Shown in pieces: positions 56,083 through 64,000 of a DNA stretch of 64,000 nucleotides. The stretch is taken from contig JAGXGM010000032.1 in the NCBI GenBank assembly GCA_024636675.1, positions 45,941 to 109,940 on the forward strand, read 5' to 3'. Position 1 is the stretch's first letter; each line of letters starts with the position of its first letter. Source of the DNA: Hydrogenophilales bacterium (GTDB lineage: Bacteria > Pseudomonadota > Gammaproteobacteria > Burkholderiales > Thiobacillaceae). A model generated the notes under the pieces. The model was not told where the DNA came from, made no database searches, and was given only the letters and a program-made list of their open reading frames with translations. A program made the position numbers and the translations under genes.

Positions 56083-56997
56083 ATGGCGATCCAGTGGTTC
56101 CCCGGTCATATGACCACCGCGCGCAAAAAGGCCGCGGAGACGATGGCGCAGATCGACGTGGTGGTCGAAGTGCTCGACGCCCGCCTGCCGGAAGCCGGCA
56201 GCAACCCGATGATTCACGAACTGCGCCTGCATCGCCAGCGCTCGTGTCTCAAGCTGCTGAACAAGGCTGACCTGGCCGACCCGGTCGCCACCCGCGCCTG
56301 GCTGGACTATTTCAACAAGCAGCCCGGCGTGCTGGCGGTGGCGATTTCCGCCAAGAAAGCATCCGATGTCGCCAAGCTGCCGGCGCTGGCGCAGAAACTG
56401 GCGCCGCACCGCGACGACACCTTCAAGCCGCTGCGGCTGATGATCATGGGCATCCCCAACGTCGGCAAATCCACGCTGATAAACACCTGGGTCAAGCGCC
56501 GCGTGGCGGCGGTCGGCGACGAGCCGGCAGTGACCAAGTCGCAGCAGCGCATCAATCTGTCGCCACGGCTGATCCTGGTCGACACGCCGGGGATGACCTG
56601 GCCGAAGATCGAGCACGATGCCGATGGCTTCATGCTGGCGGCCAGCCACGCGATCGGCCGCAACGCGGTGATCGACGAAGAAGTGGCGACTTTCCTCGCG
56701 GGTATCCTTCTGGAGCGCTACCCGTCCCTGCTGAAGGCGCGCTACGGCTTTTCGCTGGAAGGACTGGATGCGCCAGGGGTACTGGAAGCGGTGGCGAAAA
56801 AACGCGGCTGCCTGAAGAAGGGGCGCGGCGCCGAGCTCGATCTGGAAAAGGCCGCGATGATCCTGCTGACCGATTACCGCAGCGGCACGCTTGGCCGCAT
56901 CAGTCTGGAAACCCCGGCAACCCGCCAAACGATGCTGGCGGCAGCGGCGAGCAAGCCGAAAAAAACGACCGCCCCGAAACCCGACACCGCCGACTGA
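56083..56997 (+). CDS. ylqF: Circularly permuted ribosome-assembly GTPase YlqF/RbgA
   Basis: YlqF/RbgA is a GTPase for late 50S ribosome assembly with its motifs in permuted order. G4 (NKAD, about residues 60-63) and G5 (SAKKA) come first, then G1 GIPNVGKST (about 125-133), a threonine-type G2 and G3 DTPGM. The N-terminal MAIQWFPGHMTTARK is the family hallmark. The 304-residue length is typical, and the C-terminus is Lys/Ala/Pro-rich. Its TGA is immediately followed by the stop of the convergent pgl gene, with no base between. Confidence 0.93.
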   Translation: MAIQWFPGHMTTARKKAAETMAQIDVVVEVLDARLPEAGSNPMIHELRLHRQRSCLKLLNKADLADPVATRAWLDYFNKQPGVLAVAISAKKASDVAKLPALAQKLAPHRDDTFKPLRLMIMGIPNVGKSTLINTWVKRRVAAVGDEPAVTKSQQRINLSPRLILVDTPGMTWPKIEHDADGFMLAASHAIGRNAVIDEEVATFLAGILLERYPSLLKARYGFSLEGLDAPGVLEAVAKKRGCLKKGRGAELDLEKAAMILLTDYRSGTLGRISLETPATRQTMLAAAASKPKKTTAPKPDTAD

Positions 56998-57690
56998 TTA
57001 TCCTTCTGCCGGCCAGGCTGCGGCGTCCAGCCAGGCCACGGTGTCCAACTTGCCCCGCACCGCAGATACCGGCAGCGTCTCGCCGTTTTTCCAGCGCGTC
57101 AGCGCTTCATGCTTGCCCGAACCTGTGATCACAAACCACACGCGCCGGCTGCGATCCAGCCGCGCCGCCGACAGGCTCACCCGCTCGGACGGCGGCTTCG
57201 GCGCTGCATAAACCGCCAGCACGTCCGGACTGTCCGGTGCTTCGCCCCAGTTGTGATCGGGAAACAGACTCGCGGTATGCCCGTCCTCGCCCATGCCAAG
57301 CAGTACGACGTCGAAATCCTCCATACTTTTCAGCCAATCGCCATACAAGTCTGCGGCCGCGCGCGCGCCCAGTTCAGACGGGATCGGGCGACGGCTTTCC
57401 GGCGGAATGCTTGACGCGGCAAGCCAGGCGGCTTCAGTCATGACGCTGTTGCGCTCGGGATGGTCCTCCGGCAGACAGCGTTCGTCGCCGTACCAGATAT
57501 GCCAGCGTTCATCGCCCGCGTGCCTGTCAGCCAGCGAACGATAGAGATCCCGCGGGGTGGTGCCGCCTGCCAGCACCAGATGGAATGCGCCGCGCGCGGC
57601 GATCGCCGCCTCGGCTTCGGCGCACAGCGCATCGGCCAGTGCCGCGACGAGCGCGCCTGCATCGGCAAACACCCGCCATTCGGGCCACAT
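56998..57690 (-). CDS. pgl: 6-phosphogluconolactonase Pgl
   Basis: Pgl opens 6-phosphogluconolactone to 6-phosphogluconate. The 230-residue DevB-type protein has LVLAGGTTPRDLYRSL near the N-terminus, IWYGDERCLPEDHPERN and the signature VLLGMGEDGHTASLFPDH. ATG 57690 shares one base with the zwf stop; a GTG one codon earlier is the alternative. It is the last gene of gnd-zwf-pgl, so all oxidative pentose-phosphate steps are on one transcript. Confidence 0.95.
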   Translation of the reverse strand: MWPEWRVFADAGALVAALADALCAEAEAAIAARGAFHLVLAGGTTPRDLYRSLADRHAGDERWHIWYGDERCLPEDHPERNSVMTEAAWLAASSIPPESRRPIPSELGARAAADLYGDWLKSMEDFDVVLLGMGEDGHTASLFPDHNWGEAPDSPDVLAVYAAPKPPSERVSLSAARLDRSRRVWFVITGSGKHEALTRWKNGETLPVSAVRGKLDTVAWLDAAAWPAEG

Positions 57691-59180
57691 CACAATTCGT
57701 TGCGCCAGATCTGGTCTTCACTGTCGAACAGACGGTTGGCATCGGCCGGCCCCCAATTGCCGGCGGGATAGGTCGGGATGTATTCGCGCTCGATCGCCCA
57801 GTGATTGAGGATGGGATCGACCACCCGCCACGCCCACTCGATTTCGTCGAAACGCAGGAACAGCGAGCGGTCGCCTTCGATGACGTCGAGCAGCAGCGTT
57901 TCATAGGCGTCGAGCGTCTGCTCGTCGGTCTTCAGAAAACTCGCGTTCATCTGCATCAGCCGGGTGTCCATGTCGAGCCCGGGCTGTTTGACGTGGATTT
58001 CCATGCGCATGGATTCGTCAGGCTGAATCGATAGCAGGATCCAGTTGGGGTCGACCGACTCGAGCGGGGTTTCGCGGAACAGCTGCTGCGGCGGGTGGCG
58101 GAAGCGGATCGCGATCATCGATGTCTGGTGCGGCATGCGCTTGCCGGTGCGCAGGTAGAACGGCACCCCGCGCCAGCGCCAGTTATCGATGTAGAACTTG
58201 GCGGCGACGAAGGTTTCGGTGATGGAATTCGACTCGACGTTTTCTTCCTGCTGGTAACCCGCTACGGGCTTCCCGTCGATCTTGCCGCGGGTGTATTGCG
58301 CCCGCAGCGCATGCGCATGCACCGCACGCTTGGCAATCGGGCGAATCGAGCGCAGCACCTTGACCTTTTCGTCCTGCAGCGCGTCGGGCTCGAGCGCGGC
58401 GGGGGGCTCCATCGCGACCACGGTCAGCAACTGCATCAGGTGGTTTTGCAGCATGTCGCGCAACGCCCCGGCGCGATCATAGTAGTCGGCACGATCCTCG
58501 ATGCCGATCGACTCGGCCACAGTAATCTGCACGTGGTCGATGAAGTTGCGATTCCACAGGGGTTCAATCAACGTGTTGGCAAAGCGAAAAACGAGCAGGT
58601 TCTGCACCGTCTCCTTGCCGAGAAAGTGATCGATGCGGTAAACCTGCTCCTCGTCGAAATGCTGGTGCAAGAGGCGATTGAGCACCTGCGCCGACTCGAG
58701 ATCTTCGCCAAAAGGCTTTTCAATCACCACCCGGTTGAGACCGCGCGGCTCGTTGAGTCCCGCAGCCTCGAGGTTCTGGATCACCGCGCCGAATTCCGCC
58801 GGCTTGATCGCGAGGTAGTAGACCGCGCTCGAACACATCGATTCGGGCGGCAGCCGTTCGGCCAGTTCGCGGTAGGAGGCCGGGGCTCTAAGGTCGCCCT
58901 TGAAATAACTGAAGCGTGCGATGAAGCGTTTAAACACCGGCGTATCGAGCGAGCCCTTGATCTTCCCATCAAGAATATTGCGCATATGCTCGCGCCAGTT
59001 TTCCGTCGTCCAGTCACGCCGCGAAAACGCAATGATCGAGAGCGACTCCGACAGCCGCCCAGCTGCCTCCAGATGGTAGAGCGCCGGTAAAAGCTTGTTG
59101 GATGCCAGGTTGCCGGTCGCACCAAAAATCACGAACGTACACGGCAGATAATCGGTTGCAGGATTTTGGCTCAGGCTCAT
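57690..59180 (-). CDS. zwf: Glucose-6-phosphate 1-dehydrogenase Zwf
   Basis: Zwf oxidises glucose 6-phosphate to the lactone, making NADPH or NADH. The 496-residue protein has the nucleotide-binding FVIFGATGNLASNKLLPALY, the substrate signature YRIDHFLGKETVQNLL (His and Lys catalytic) and the C-terminal structural domain. The order gnd-zwf-pgl is on the minus strand, with 1 base after gnd. The coenzyme preference cannot be read. Confidence 0.97.
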   Translation of the reverse strand: MSLSQNPATDYLPCTFVIFGATGNLASNKLLPALYHLEAAGRLSESLSIIAFSRRDWTTENWREHMRNILDGKIKGSLDTPVFKRFIARFSYFKGDLRAPASYRELAERLPPESMCSSAVYYLAIKPAEFGAVIQNLEAAGLNEPRGLNRVVIEKPFGEDLESAQVLNRLLHQHFDEEQVYRIDHFLGKETVQNLLVFRFANTLIEPLWNRNFIDHVQITVAESIGIEDRADYYDRAGALRDMLQNHLMQLLTVVAMEPPAALEPDALQDEKVKVLRSIRPIAKRAVHAHALRAQYTRGKIDGKPVAGYQQEENVESNSITETFVAAKFYIDNWRWRGVPFYLRTGKRMPHQTSMIAIRFRHPPQQLFRETPLESVDPNWILLSIQPDESMRMEIHVKQPGLDMDTRLMQMNASFLKTDEQTLDAYETLLLDVIEGDRSLFLRFDEIEWAWRVVDPILNHWAIEREYIPTYPAGNWGPADANRLFDSEDQIWRNEL

Positions 59181-59181
59181 C

Positions 59182-60090
59182 TCAGCCCTCCTTCACGGCA
59201 TGACCACCGAATCCCTGGCGCATTTTTGCCAGCATCTTGTTGACGTAATCGCCCTTGCCCTGGCTGGCAAAACGCATCATCAGGGACAGCGTCATCACTG
59301 GCGCGGGAACGCCCAGTTCGATCGCTTCCAGCGCGGTCCAGCGGCCTTCGCCGGAGTCGCCGACATAAGGCTGAATGTTCTCGAGCGTCTGGTCCTGTGC
59401 CAGAAAATCCGCCGACAAATCAAGCAGCCACGATTGCACCACGCTGCCGTGCCGCCATAGCTCGGCAATGTCGCCAAGATCCAGTTCAAACCCCGGCTTG
59501 TTTTTCATCAGCGCGAAGCCTTCGGCCAGTGCCTGCATCATGCCGTACTCGATGCCGTTGTGAACCATCTTGACGAAATGCCCGGAACCAACCGAGCCGC
59601 AATGCAGCCAGCCGCGGTCCGCGGCGGGCGCGAGCTTTTCCATATAGGGCTGGAGCCGTGTCGCTGCCGCTTCGCTCGCACCGAACATCAGGCAATAGCC
59701 GTTCTCCAGCCCCCACACGCCGCCGGACACCCCAACGTCGGAAAACTCGATCTGGTCCTCGGCCAGCCAGGATGTGCGGCGCTGCACATCCTTGTAGAAG
59801 GAGTTGCCCCCATCCACGACCAGATCGCCTGGCGCCAGCATCGGCCGCAAGGCTTGCAGCACGGCCTCCGTTGCGTCGCCGGCAGGCAGCATCAACCACA
59901 CAATGCGTGGCGTGGCGAGCGCATCGACCAAGGCCTGCAAGCTGTCACAGGCGAGATGGCCCGTTTCTTCAGCCAGGCTTTGCGTCACGTCAAAGCTGCG
60001 GTTGAATAGCGCAATCTGCGTGCCCTTGCGTGCCAGGCGCCGTGCCATGTTGCCGCCCATGCGACCCAGTCCGACGATACCGAATTCCAT
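59182..60090 (-). CDS. gnd: 6-phosphogluconate dehydrogenase (short NAD-type Gnd)
   Basis: Gnd oxidises and decarboxylates 6-phosphogluconate to ribulose 5-phosphate. The 302-residue protein is the short bacterial class (about 300 residues, often NAD-dependent), not the 470-residue class. The start MEFGIVGLGRMGGNMARR is the nucleotide-binding fold, and GNSFYKDVQRR and the substrate Lys region HFVKMVHNGIEYGMMQ follow. ATG 60090 has AAGGAG 7 bases upstream; the open frame to 60198 is not Gnd-like. A promoter TGCACA-16-TATTAT lies about 60-90 bases upstream. Confidence 0.94.
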   Translation of the reverse strand: MEFGIVGLGRMGGNMARRLARKGTQIALFNRSFDVTQSLAEETGHLACDSLQALVDALATPRIVWLMLPAGDATEAVLQALRPMLAPGDLVVDGGNSFYKDVQRRTSWLAEDQIEFSDVGVSGGVWGLENGYCLMFGASEAAATRLQPYMEKLAPAADRGWLHCGSVGSGHFVKMVHNGIEYGMMQALAEGFALMKNKPGFELDLGDIAELWRHGSVVQSWLLDLSADFLAQDQTLENIQPYVGDSGEGRWTALEAIELGVPAPVMTLSLMMRFASQGKGDYVNKMLAKMRQGFGGHAVKEG

Positions 60091-60150
60091 ATTTGACTCC
60101 TTTGGGATAAATGTTTGCATGGCGCAGTAATCGTGCCCGCAGATGAACTC

Positions 60151-60178
60151 ATAATAGATCGTGACAATGATGTGTGCA
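60151..60178 (-). promoter_or_regulatory. Promoter of the gnd-zwf-pgl operon
   Basis: On the minus strand TGCACA (60173-60178), a 16-base spacer and TATTAT (60151-60156) lie about 60 bases before gnd, in the 128-base gap after marC. Confidence 0.5.
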
Positions 60179-60218
60179 CTCGCGGGAAGCGCGCTCAATC
60201 AATGTGACATGGGCCCGG

Positions 60219-60854
60219 TCAGGCCAGCAAACCCGGGAACAGCTTGCCCAGCCCCCCTGCGATCATCTCGACCGAAATCGCCGCGATAATCAGGCCCATC
60301 AGGCGGGTGACAACGTGAATCCCGGTTTTTCCGAGCCGCCGCGCAATCATCGGCGCAGCTCGAAACGCCAGCCACACCGACAGGGCCACCAGCACCACCG
60401 GGACCAGCAGCAAACCTTGAGGCAGCACATCGCCCTTGGCCGCAGTCGATGCGACGATCACATGGGTGATTGCACCCGGCCCGGCCAGAAGCGGCACCCC
60501 GAGGGGCACCACGCCGACCGAGTCCTTCTCTTCCGCCTCCTGCGCTTCGTCCTTGGTCTGTCGTTGCGGGCTGATCTGCGCCCCCACCATTGACAGCGCC
60601 AGCAACAGCAGCAGCAAACCACCCGCCACCGAGAAGGCTGCAAGGCGGATGCCAAAGAACATCAGCAAGGGCTCGCCAGCAAAGGTAAACAGCGTCAGTA
60701 CACCCAGCACCGTCAGCGCGGCGATACGCGCTGCTGCATGACTTTGCGCCAGCGTGAAGCCCTGGGTGGCGAGAAGAAAAAGCGGGATGACGCCGACCGG
60801 GTCGACGATGGCAAACAGCGCAAATGCCGATTTGACGAGGGCGAGGCTGTCCAT
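60219..60854 (-). CDS. MarC family membrane protein
   Basis: This 211-residue inner-membrane protein has six predicted helices in two repeats, starting FALFAIVDPVGVIPLFL with the typical acidic/proline motif in the first and AGPGAITHVIV in the second. The MarC/NAAT family was once linked to multiple-antibiotic resistance, but the transported substrate is not established. It lies between trmB and the gnd operon with 30- and 128-base gaps, so it is probably its own transcript or follows trmB. Confidence 0.87.
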   Translation of the reverse strand: MDSLALVKSAFALFAIVDPVGVIPLFLLATQGFTLAQSHAAARIAALTVLGVLTLFTFAGEPLLMFFGIRLAAFSVAGGLLLLLLALSMVGAQISPQRQTKDEAQEAEEKDSVGVVPLGVPLLAGPGAITHVIVASTAAKGDVLPQGLLLVPVVLVALSVWLAFRAAPMIARRLGKTGIHVVTRLMGLIIAAISVEMIAGGLGKLFPGLLA

Positions 60855-60884
60855 GCCTGCATCATAGCCGCATGGCGTGGCGAG

Positions 60885-61586
60885 TCAGCCCCGGCGGAAC
60901 ACCAGGTCCCATACCCCATGGCCCAGACGGAGGCCGCGCTGCTCGAACTTGGTGAGCGGGCGGGTATCGGGGCGCGGCGCGTAATCCGGCACAGTGTTCT
61001 GCAACTGCGGCTCGGCGGAGAGCACCGCCAGCATCTGCTCGGCGTAGTCCTGCCAGTCGGTGGCGAGATGAATATAGCCACCGGGCGCCAGGCGGCTGGC
61101 CAGCAGGCTCACCAGCGGGGGCTGGATCAGGCGCCGCTTATGGTGGCGCTTCTTGTGCCAGGGATCGGGGAAGAAGATGTGGATGCCGGCGAGACTGGCC
61201 GGCGCCAGCATGTGCGTAAGAACCTCGACCGCATCGTGCTGAACGACCCGCACATTGGTAAGTTCGCGCTCACCGCACTGCTTCAGCAGCGCGCCGACGC
61301 CGGGCGTGTGAACCTCGACGCCGAGGTAGTCGTTTTCCGGATGGGCGGCGGCAATCTCCGCCAGTCCCTCGCCCATGCCGAAGCCGATTTCCAGAATGCG
61401 TGGCACCGGATGTGAACTGGAGGTGGCGCGACCGAATACCGCATCGAGATCAAGCACTGCAGCCTGGTACGGCAGCATGAACTGCGGCCCGATTTCGGCC
61501 AGCGCACGCGCCTGACCGGAGCCGACGCGGCCGGCGCGCAGCACATAGGAACGGATGCGCGGGTGCGCGCCGGTGTCTGCCGTCAT
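60885..61586 (-). CDS. trmB: tRNA (guanine-N7-)-methyltransferase TrmB
   Basis: TrmB adds a methyl group to N7 of guanine 46 in the tRNA variable loop. The 233-residue protein has the SAM-binding [20 protein letters not shown], the [11 protein letters not shown] region, [16 protein letters not shown] with the catalytic Asp, and the C-terminal [17 protein letters not shown]. It starts 2 bases after the thiG stop, so it is the last gene of thiS-thiG-trmB. It continues to marC after 30 bases. Confidence 0.95.
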   Translation of the reverse strand: MTADTGAHPRIRSYVLRAGRVGSGQARALAEIGPQFMLPYQAAVLDLDAVFGRATSSSHPVPRILEIGFGMGEGLAEIAAAHPENDYLGVEVHTPGVGALLKQCGERELTNVRVVQHDAVEVLTHMLAPASLAGIHIFFPDPWHKKRHHKRRLIQPPLVSLLASRLAPGGYIHLATDWQDYAEQMLAVLSAEPQLQNTVPDYAPRPDTRPLTKFEQRGLRLGHGVWDLVFRRG

Positions 61587-61588
61587 GC

Positions 61589-62392
61589 TTATTTTCCGCC
61601 TGCGCTTTTATTTTCAGTGATCAGGCCGCTGGTGGGCGAACTCGGGCTGGCCTGGTAGACCTTCTTCGGCATGCGGCCGGCAAAGAAGGCTTCGCGCCCC
61701 GCCTCCACCGCTTTTTTCATTGCCGAGGCCATCAGCACCGGGTTGCCGGCGCCGGCGATCGCCGTATTCATCAGCACGGCATCGCAGCCGAGTTCCATAG
61801 CGATGGTGGCGTCGCTGGCGGTGCCGACGCCGGCGTCGACGATTACCGGCACACTCAAGCGGTCGATGATGATCTGCAGGTTCCACGGATTGAGGATGCC
61901 CATGCCGGAGCCGATCAGGCTCGCCAGTGGCATCACTGCGACGCAGCCGATGTCTTCCAGCTGTTTGGCGGCGATCGGATCATCAGACGTGTAGACCATC
62001 ACCTGGAAGCCGTCCTTCACCAGCACCTCAGCGGCCTTGATGGTTTCGGCAACGTTGGGGTAGAGCGATTCGGCGTCGCCCAGCACCTCGAGCTTGACCA
62101 GCGCGTGGCCATCGAGCAGTTCGCGCGCCAGACGCAGGGTGCGGATCGCGTCGTCTGCCGTGTAGCAGCCGGCGGTGTTGGGCAGGTAGGTATATTTCGA
62201 CGGCGGCAGTGCGTCGAGCAGACTCGGCTGACCGACATCCTGGCCGATGTTGGTACGGCGGATGGCGACGGTGACAATTTCGGCGCCCGAGGCCTCGACC
62301 GCAAGACGGGTCTGCTCGAAGTCCTGGTACTTGCCGGTGCCAACCAGCAGGCGGGAAGAATAGGATTTTCCGGCGATGACGAGAGGGTTCAT
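61589..62392 (-). CDS. thiG: Thiazole synthase ThiG
   Basis: ThiG builds the thiazole phosphate of thiamin from deoxyxylulose 5-phosphate, dehydroglycine and ThiS-thiocarboxylate. The 267-residue TIM-barrel enzyme has [12 protein letters not shown], the Schiff-base lysine (about residue 100) in [12 protein letters not shown] and the phosphate site [22 protein letters not shown] 62392 is preferred to a GTG at 62401. No Shine-Dalgarno is clear; heptad-repeat element D lies just upstream. thiS is the preceding gene. Confidence 0.96.
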   Translation of the reverse strand: MNPLVIAGKSYSSRLLVGTGKYQDFEQTRLAVEASGAEIVTVAIRRTNIGQDVGQPSLLDALPPSKYTYLPNTAGCYTADDAIRTLRLARELLDGHALVKLEVLGDAESLYPNVAETIKAAEVLVKDGFQVMVYTSDDPIAAKQLEDIGCVAVMPLASLIGSGMGILNPWNLQIIIDRLSVPVIVDAGVGTASDATIAMELGCDAVLMNTAIAGAGNPVLMASAMKKAVEAGREAFFAGRMPKKVYQASPSSPTSGLITENKSAGGK

Positions 62393-62403
62393 AAAATTCA
62401 CGA

Positions 62404-62490
62404 AAGGGGTGAGGGGTAAGGCACGGAGATGAGAAGGAAGGGCTTAGGCCGGGCTTCGCGCCTCACACCTTACCCCTCACACCTCACCTA
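62404..62490. repeat. Inverted heptad-repeat element D (thiS/thiG gap)
   Basis: Arms 62409-62421 and 62468-62480 are perfect 13-base inverted copies (GTGAGGGGTAAGG). Each continues as 7-base steps: AGGGGTG-AGGGGTA on the plus strand, and AGGTGTG-AGGGGTA then AGGTGTG-AGGCGCG on the complement. It begins about 3 bases after the thiS stop and reaches within 15 bases of the thiG ATG. It is the cleanest of the four elements. Confidence 0.7.
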
Positions 62491-62492
62491 CT

Positions 62493-62696
62493 TCAGCCGC
62501 CGCCGACTGCGACGACGATTTCCAGGCGGTCGCCGCTGGCCAGCAGAGTGCTGACATGCTGGCTGCGCGGGACTATTTCGCCATTTTTTTCGATGGCGAT
62601 GCGCTTTCCCCCCAGTCCCTGCAACTTGACCAGTTGAGCCAGGGTAAGCGGTGCAGGAAAGCTGCGGGGTTCGCCGTTGATGACCAGTTCAATCAC
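62493..62696 (-). CDS. thiS: Sulfur carrier protein ThiS
   Basis: ThiS is a ubiquitin-like protein whose C-terminal thiocarboxylate donates sulfur to thiazole. The 67-residue product has the beta-grasp pattern (MIELVINGEPRSFPAPLT) and ends in the required Gly-Gly (VVAVGGG). It begins the thiS-thiG-trmB group. No thiamin riboswitch was recognised upstream. It is divergent from tRNA-Gly with 59 bases between. Confidence 0.95.
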   Translation of the reverse strand: MIELVINGEPRSFPAPLTLAQLVKLQGLGGKRIAIEKNGEIVPRSQHVSTLLASGDRLEIVVAVGGG

Positions 62697-62755
62697 AAAT
62701 CACTTCTTTTCTATCCGATGGGCAGGAGTTTCAGTATCATGCCGAATTCTACCGC

Positions 62756-62829
62756 GCGGGCGTCGTATAGTGGCATTACCTGAGCTTCCCAAGCTCATGA
62801 GGAGGGTTCGATTCCCTTCGCCCGCTCCA
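62756..62829 (+). tRNA. tRNA-Gly (anticodon CCC)
   Basis: The 74-base tRNA has the CCA end encoded. The acceptor GCGGGCG/CGCCCGC pairs, the anticodon stem TGAGC/GCTCA encloses TTCCCAA with CCC at 34-36 (reads GGG), and the T-arm has GGTTCGATTCC. A TATCAT 15 bases upstream is a possible -10. Confidence 0.95.
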
Positions 62830-62907
62830 TTCACGGCTTGCACACATTCCATCTGGCTGGTCGCAGTCCAATAATTCGTAAGCTATGGCCGTTATTGCGG
62901 CAAAGCC

Positions 62908-63882
62908 ATGAATACCCAATCGACTCCCCTGACGCCTGCTGCGCTGCTATCCGAAGCCGATGCACGTATGACGCAGGCGCTGGGCAACTTTTTCCAGCGC
63001 TGCCACGCCCCGCTTCGGGGTGGCGTTTTGCGCGCTCTTGCCGCGCAGATATTGCCTGCCACCATCGCAACCGGGCAGACTTGCCTGGACTGGCTCAATA
63101 CCCGCCCGGACACCCTGTCCACCGCGTTTGCCGACCAGTTCCAGCTTCACCTCGCCCGTCCCGAGACGTTTGCCGGGCACCATGGCAGCCGTCCGGCCGA
63201 ACTGCAACTGCTGGATGACGACGCATTCAAGCGGCAACTGGCGGAAGAAAAAATCGCCGCCCAACTGACTGACACCCTGCGTGCCGACATATTGCTGTTG
63301 TTTGGCCGCCTGCAGGCGGTGCAGCGGGTCGCACCGGAAAACCCGATCGGTCCTGATGCCTATGGTCCGCGAGCGATCGTGCACACGCTGTCGCGTGCAC
63401 TCGATACGCTGGACATCGACCCGGCGTGCGGCACCCTCCTGCTCCAGTGCGCTGCTGCGCCCTTGCTCGACACGCTGAAACAAACCTACACGGCGCTCAA
63501 TCAGTTTCTGGGCGCGCAAGACATCCCCGAACTCCCTGTCGCCCGTGCAGCCTCCCTACCCCGAAAAACGCAAGCCGATGCAGGGCAGGCCATCCTGGCA
63601 CATATCCAGTCTGTGGCCGAGCAGGCGGGCACTCACGCACCCGCGGGTAGCTTGCCACCCATGCCGCAGCAGCGACTGGTCGACAGCCTGGAGGACGGGG
63701 AAAACCGTGCGTCGAGCCTGCTGGACTCACCGTCAGACGCCCCTGCGAGCACGCTGCTGCGATTGCGGCAGCGTGCTCGCCATACTGGGACGGACGCATC
63801 GGACCTCGCGGTATTGGATGCCGTGGCCGGACTGTCCGCATTCATCCTTGATGACCCGGGCCTAGCTGTTGAGTTGCAATAG
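62908..63882 (+). pseudogene. DUF1631 protein, truncated by an IS481-like insertion
   Basis: The 324-residue frame is the N-terminal part of a DUF1631 protein, usually about 700-800 residues. It begins with a helical region and contains the family-like ENPIGPDAYGPRAIVHTLSR. At CTAG (63862-63865) the sequence enters the end of an IS481-type element, whose bases supply the last residues and a TAG. Codon use up to that point is normal, so it is a recent break. The function of DUF1631 is not known. The rest of the gene presumably continues beyond the element. Confidence 0.82.
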
Positions 63883-64000
63883 GTTGTTCCCGGCAAGCCG
63901 TGAAGCTGGAGGTTTGTAGCCGAGGGCCGAGTGAGGCCTTCTGGCGTTGTAGTAAGCCAAAAATGCCGGTAGCCAGGCAGTGCGCTCCGCACTGTTGTTC
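63862..64000 (-). CDS. IS481-like transposase, C-terminal fragment
   Basis: The minus-strand frame from the right edge reads AWLPAFLAYYNARRPHSALG and then YKPPASRLAGNNLLQLNS before TAG, 45 residues. The RPHSALGYKPPASRL block is typical of IS481/IS3-family DDE transposases after the catalytic Glu, and the NNLL-LNS ending fits IS481 members. The start and catalytic core are outside the window. Confidence 0.85.
   Translation of the reverse strand, partial: NNSAERTAWLPAFLAYYNARRPHSALGYKPPASRLAGNNLLQLNS
63866..64000 (-). mobile_element. IS481-like insertion sequence, one end
   Basis: The element end begins right after a CTAG at 63862-63865 and carries an inverted-repeat-like start (TGTTGAGTTGCAATAGGTTG) before the transposase stop-proximal region. 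IS481 elements are known to insert at NCTAGN sites, which matches. The other end is outside the window. Confidence 0.75.

Noticed and set aside
62697..62755. Thiamin riboswitch upstream of thiS
   Set aside because: The 59-base gap is too short and lacks the conserved thi-box text. It holds the divergent tRNA-Gly promoter region instead.

Overview
The window reads as ordinary chromosome of a GC-rich betaproteobacterium. The best fit from gene order is the Nitrosomonadales/Thiobacillus-Sulfuricella side of the class. The supporting signs are priB between rpsF and rpsR, an rpoE-rse-mucD-grx-lepA-lepB-rnc-era-recO-pdxJ run, dcd beside a full-length Orn/Lys/Arg decarboxylase, and kinase-panB-panC-panD. 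The species cannot be fixed from sequence alone. Coding density is very high, with many 1- to 11-base stop/start overlaps, and almost everything is housekeeping. The right edge is broken by an insertion sequence.

Layout: 1-2.3 kb holds the end of a deoxynucleoside kinase and the pantothenate genes panB, panC and panD. 2.3-3.6 kb is an RhlE-type RNA helicase. 3.7-17.1 kb is one long minus-strand glycogen/hexose operon (pgi, glk, glgC, a GH57 enzyme, malQ, glgB, glgA, glgP), preceded by tRNA-Leu(CAA). 17.6-23.6 kb runs forward with queA, tgt, yajC, secD, secF and dedA. 23.6-34.3 kb is a minus-strand series that starts with sigma-E and its regulators and continues through mucD, a glutaredoxin-like protein, lepA, lepB, a DUF4845 protein, rnc, era, recO and pdxJ. 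34.4-38.0 kb has nadB, ygfX, ygfZ and a DUF4936 gene. 38.1-42.2 kb has alr, dnaB and the rpsF-priB-rpsR-rplI operon. 42.3-48.3 kb has an amino-acid decarboxylase, dcd, apbC, a small unknown gene, rppH and a spermidine-synthase-like protein. 48.4-51.7 kb has proS, a lytic transglycosylase and an isolated unknown gene. 51.8-54.6 kb is a redox/export cluster (TlpA, thioredoxin-fold protein, TolC, miniature HlyD-like adaptor). 54.6-62.7 kb has an aspartase-like lyase, ylqF, the oxidative pentose-phosphate operon gnd-zwf-pgl, marC, trmB, thiS and thiG. 62.8-64 kb has tRNA-Gly(CCC) and a DUF1631 gene cut at a CTAG site by an IS481-like element that runs off the window.

How they work together: pgi and glk supply glucose 6-phosphate and link it to fructose 6-phosphate. 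GlgC, GlgA and GlgB build glycogen, and GlgP, MalQ and probably the GH57 enzyme break it down or remodel it. Zwf, Pgl and Gnd oxidise the same sugar phosphate for reducing power. The sigma-E block joins envelope-stress signalling to protein export and RNA processing, and SecDF/YajC and LepB sit in the same part of the map.

No defence system, prophage, CRISPR array or biosynthetic cluster was seen. The most unusual structure is between genes. At least four gaps between same-strand genes (glgB/glgA, yajC/secD, secF/dedA, thiS/thiG) are filled by inverted pairs of short period-7 G-rich arrays that begin within about 15 bases of the upstream stop codon and crowd out a normal Shine-Dalgarno site. 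Two further gaps (era/recO, grx/lepA) have similar long-armed inverted repeats of different sequence. Other points of interest are apparently leaderless promoters for queA and dnaB (the latter beside a perfect DnaA box), terminator-like hairpins inside the leaders of lepA and rpsF, and an exporter-like cluster with no pump.
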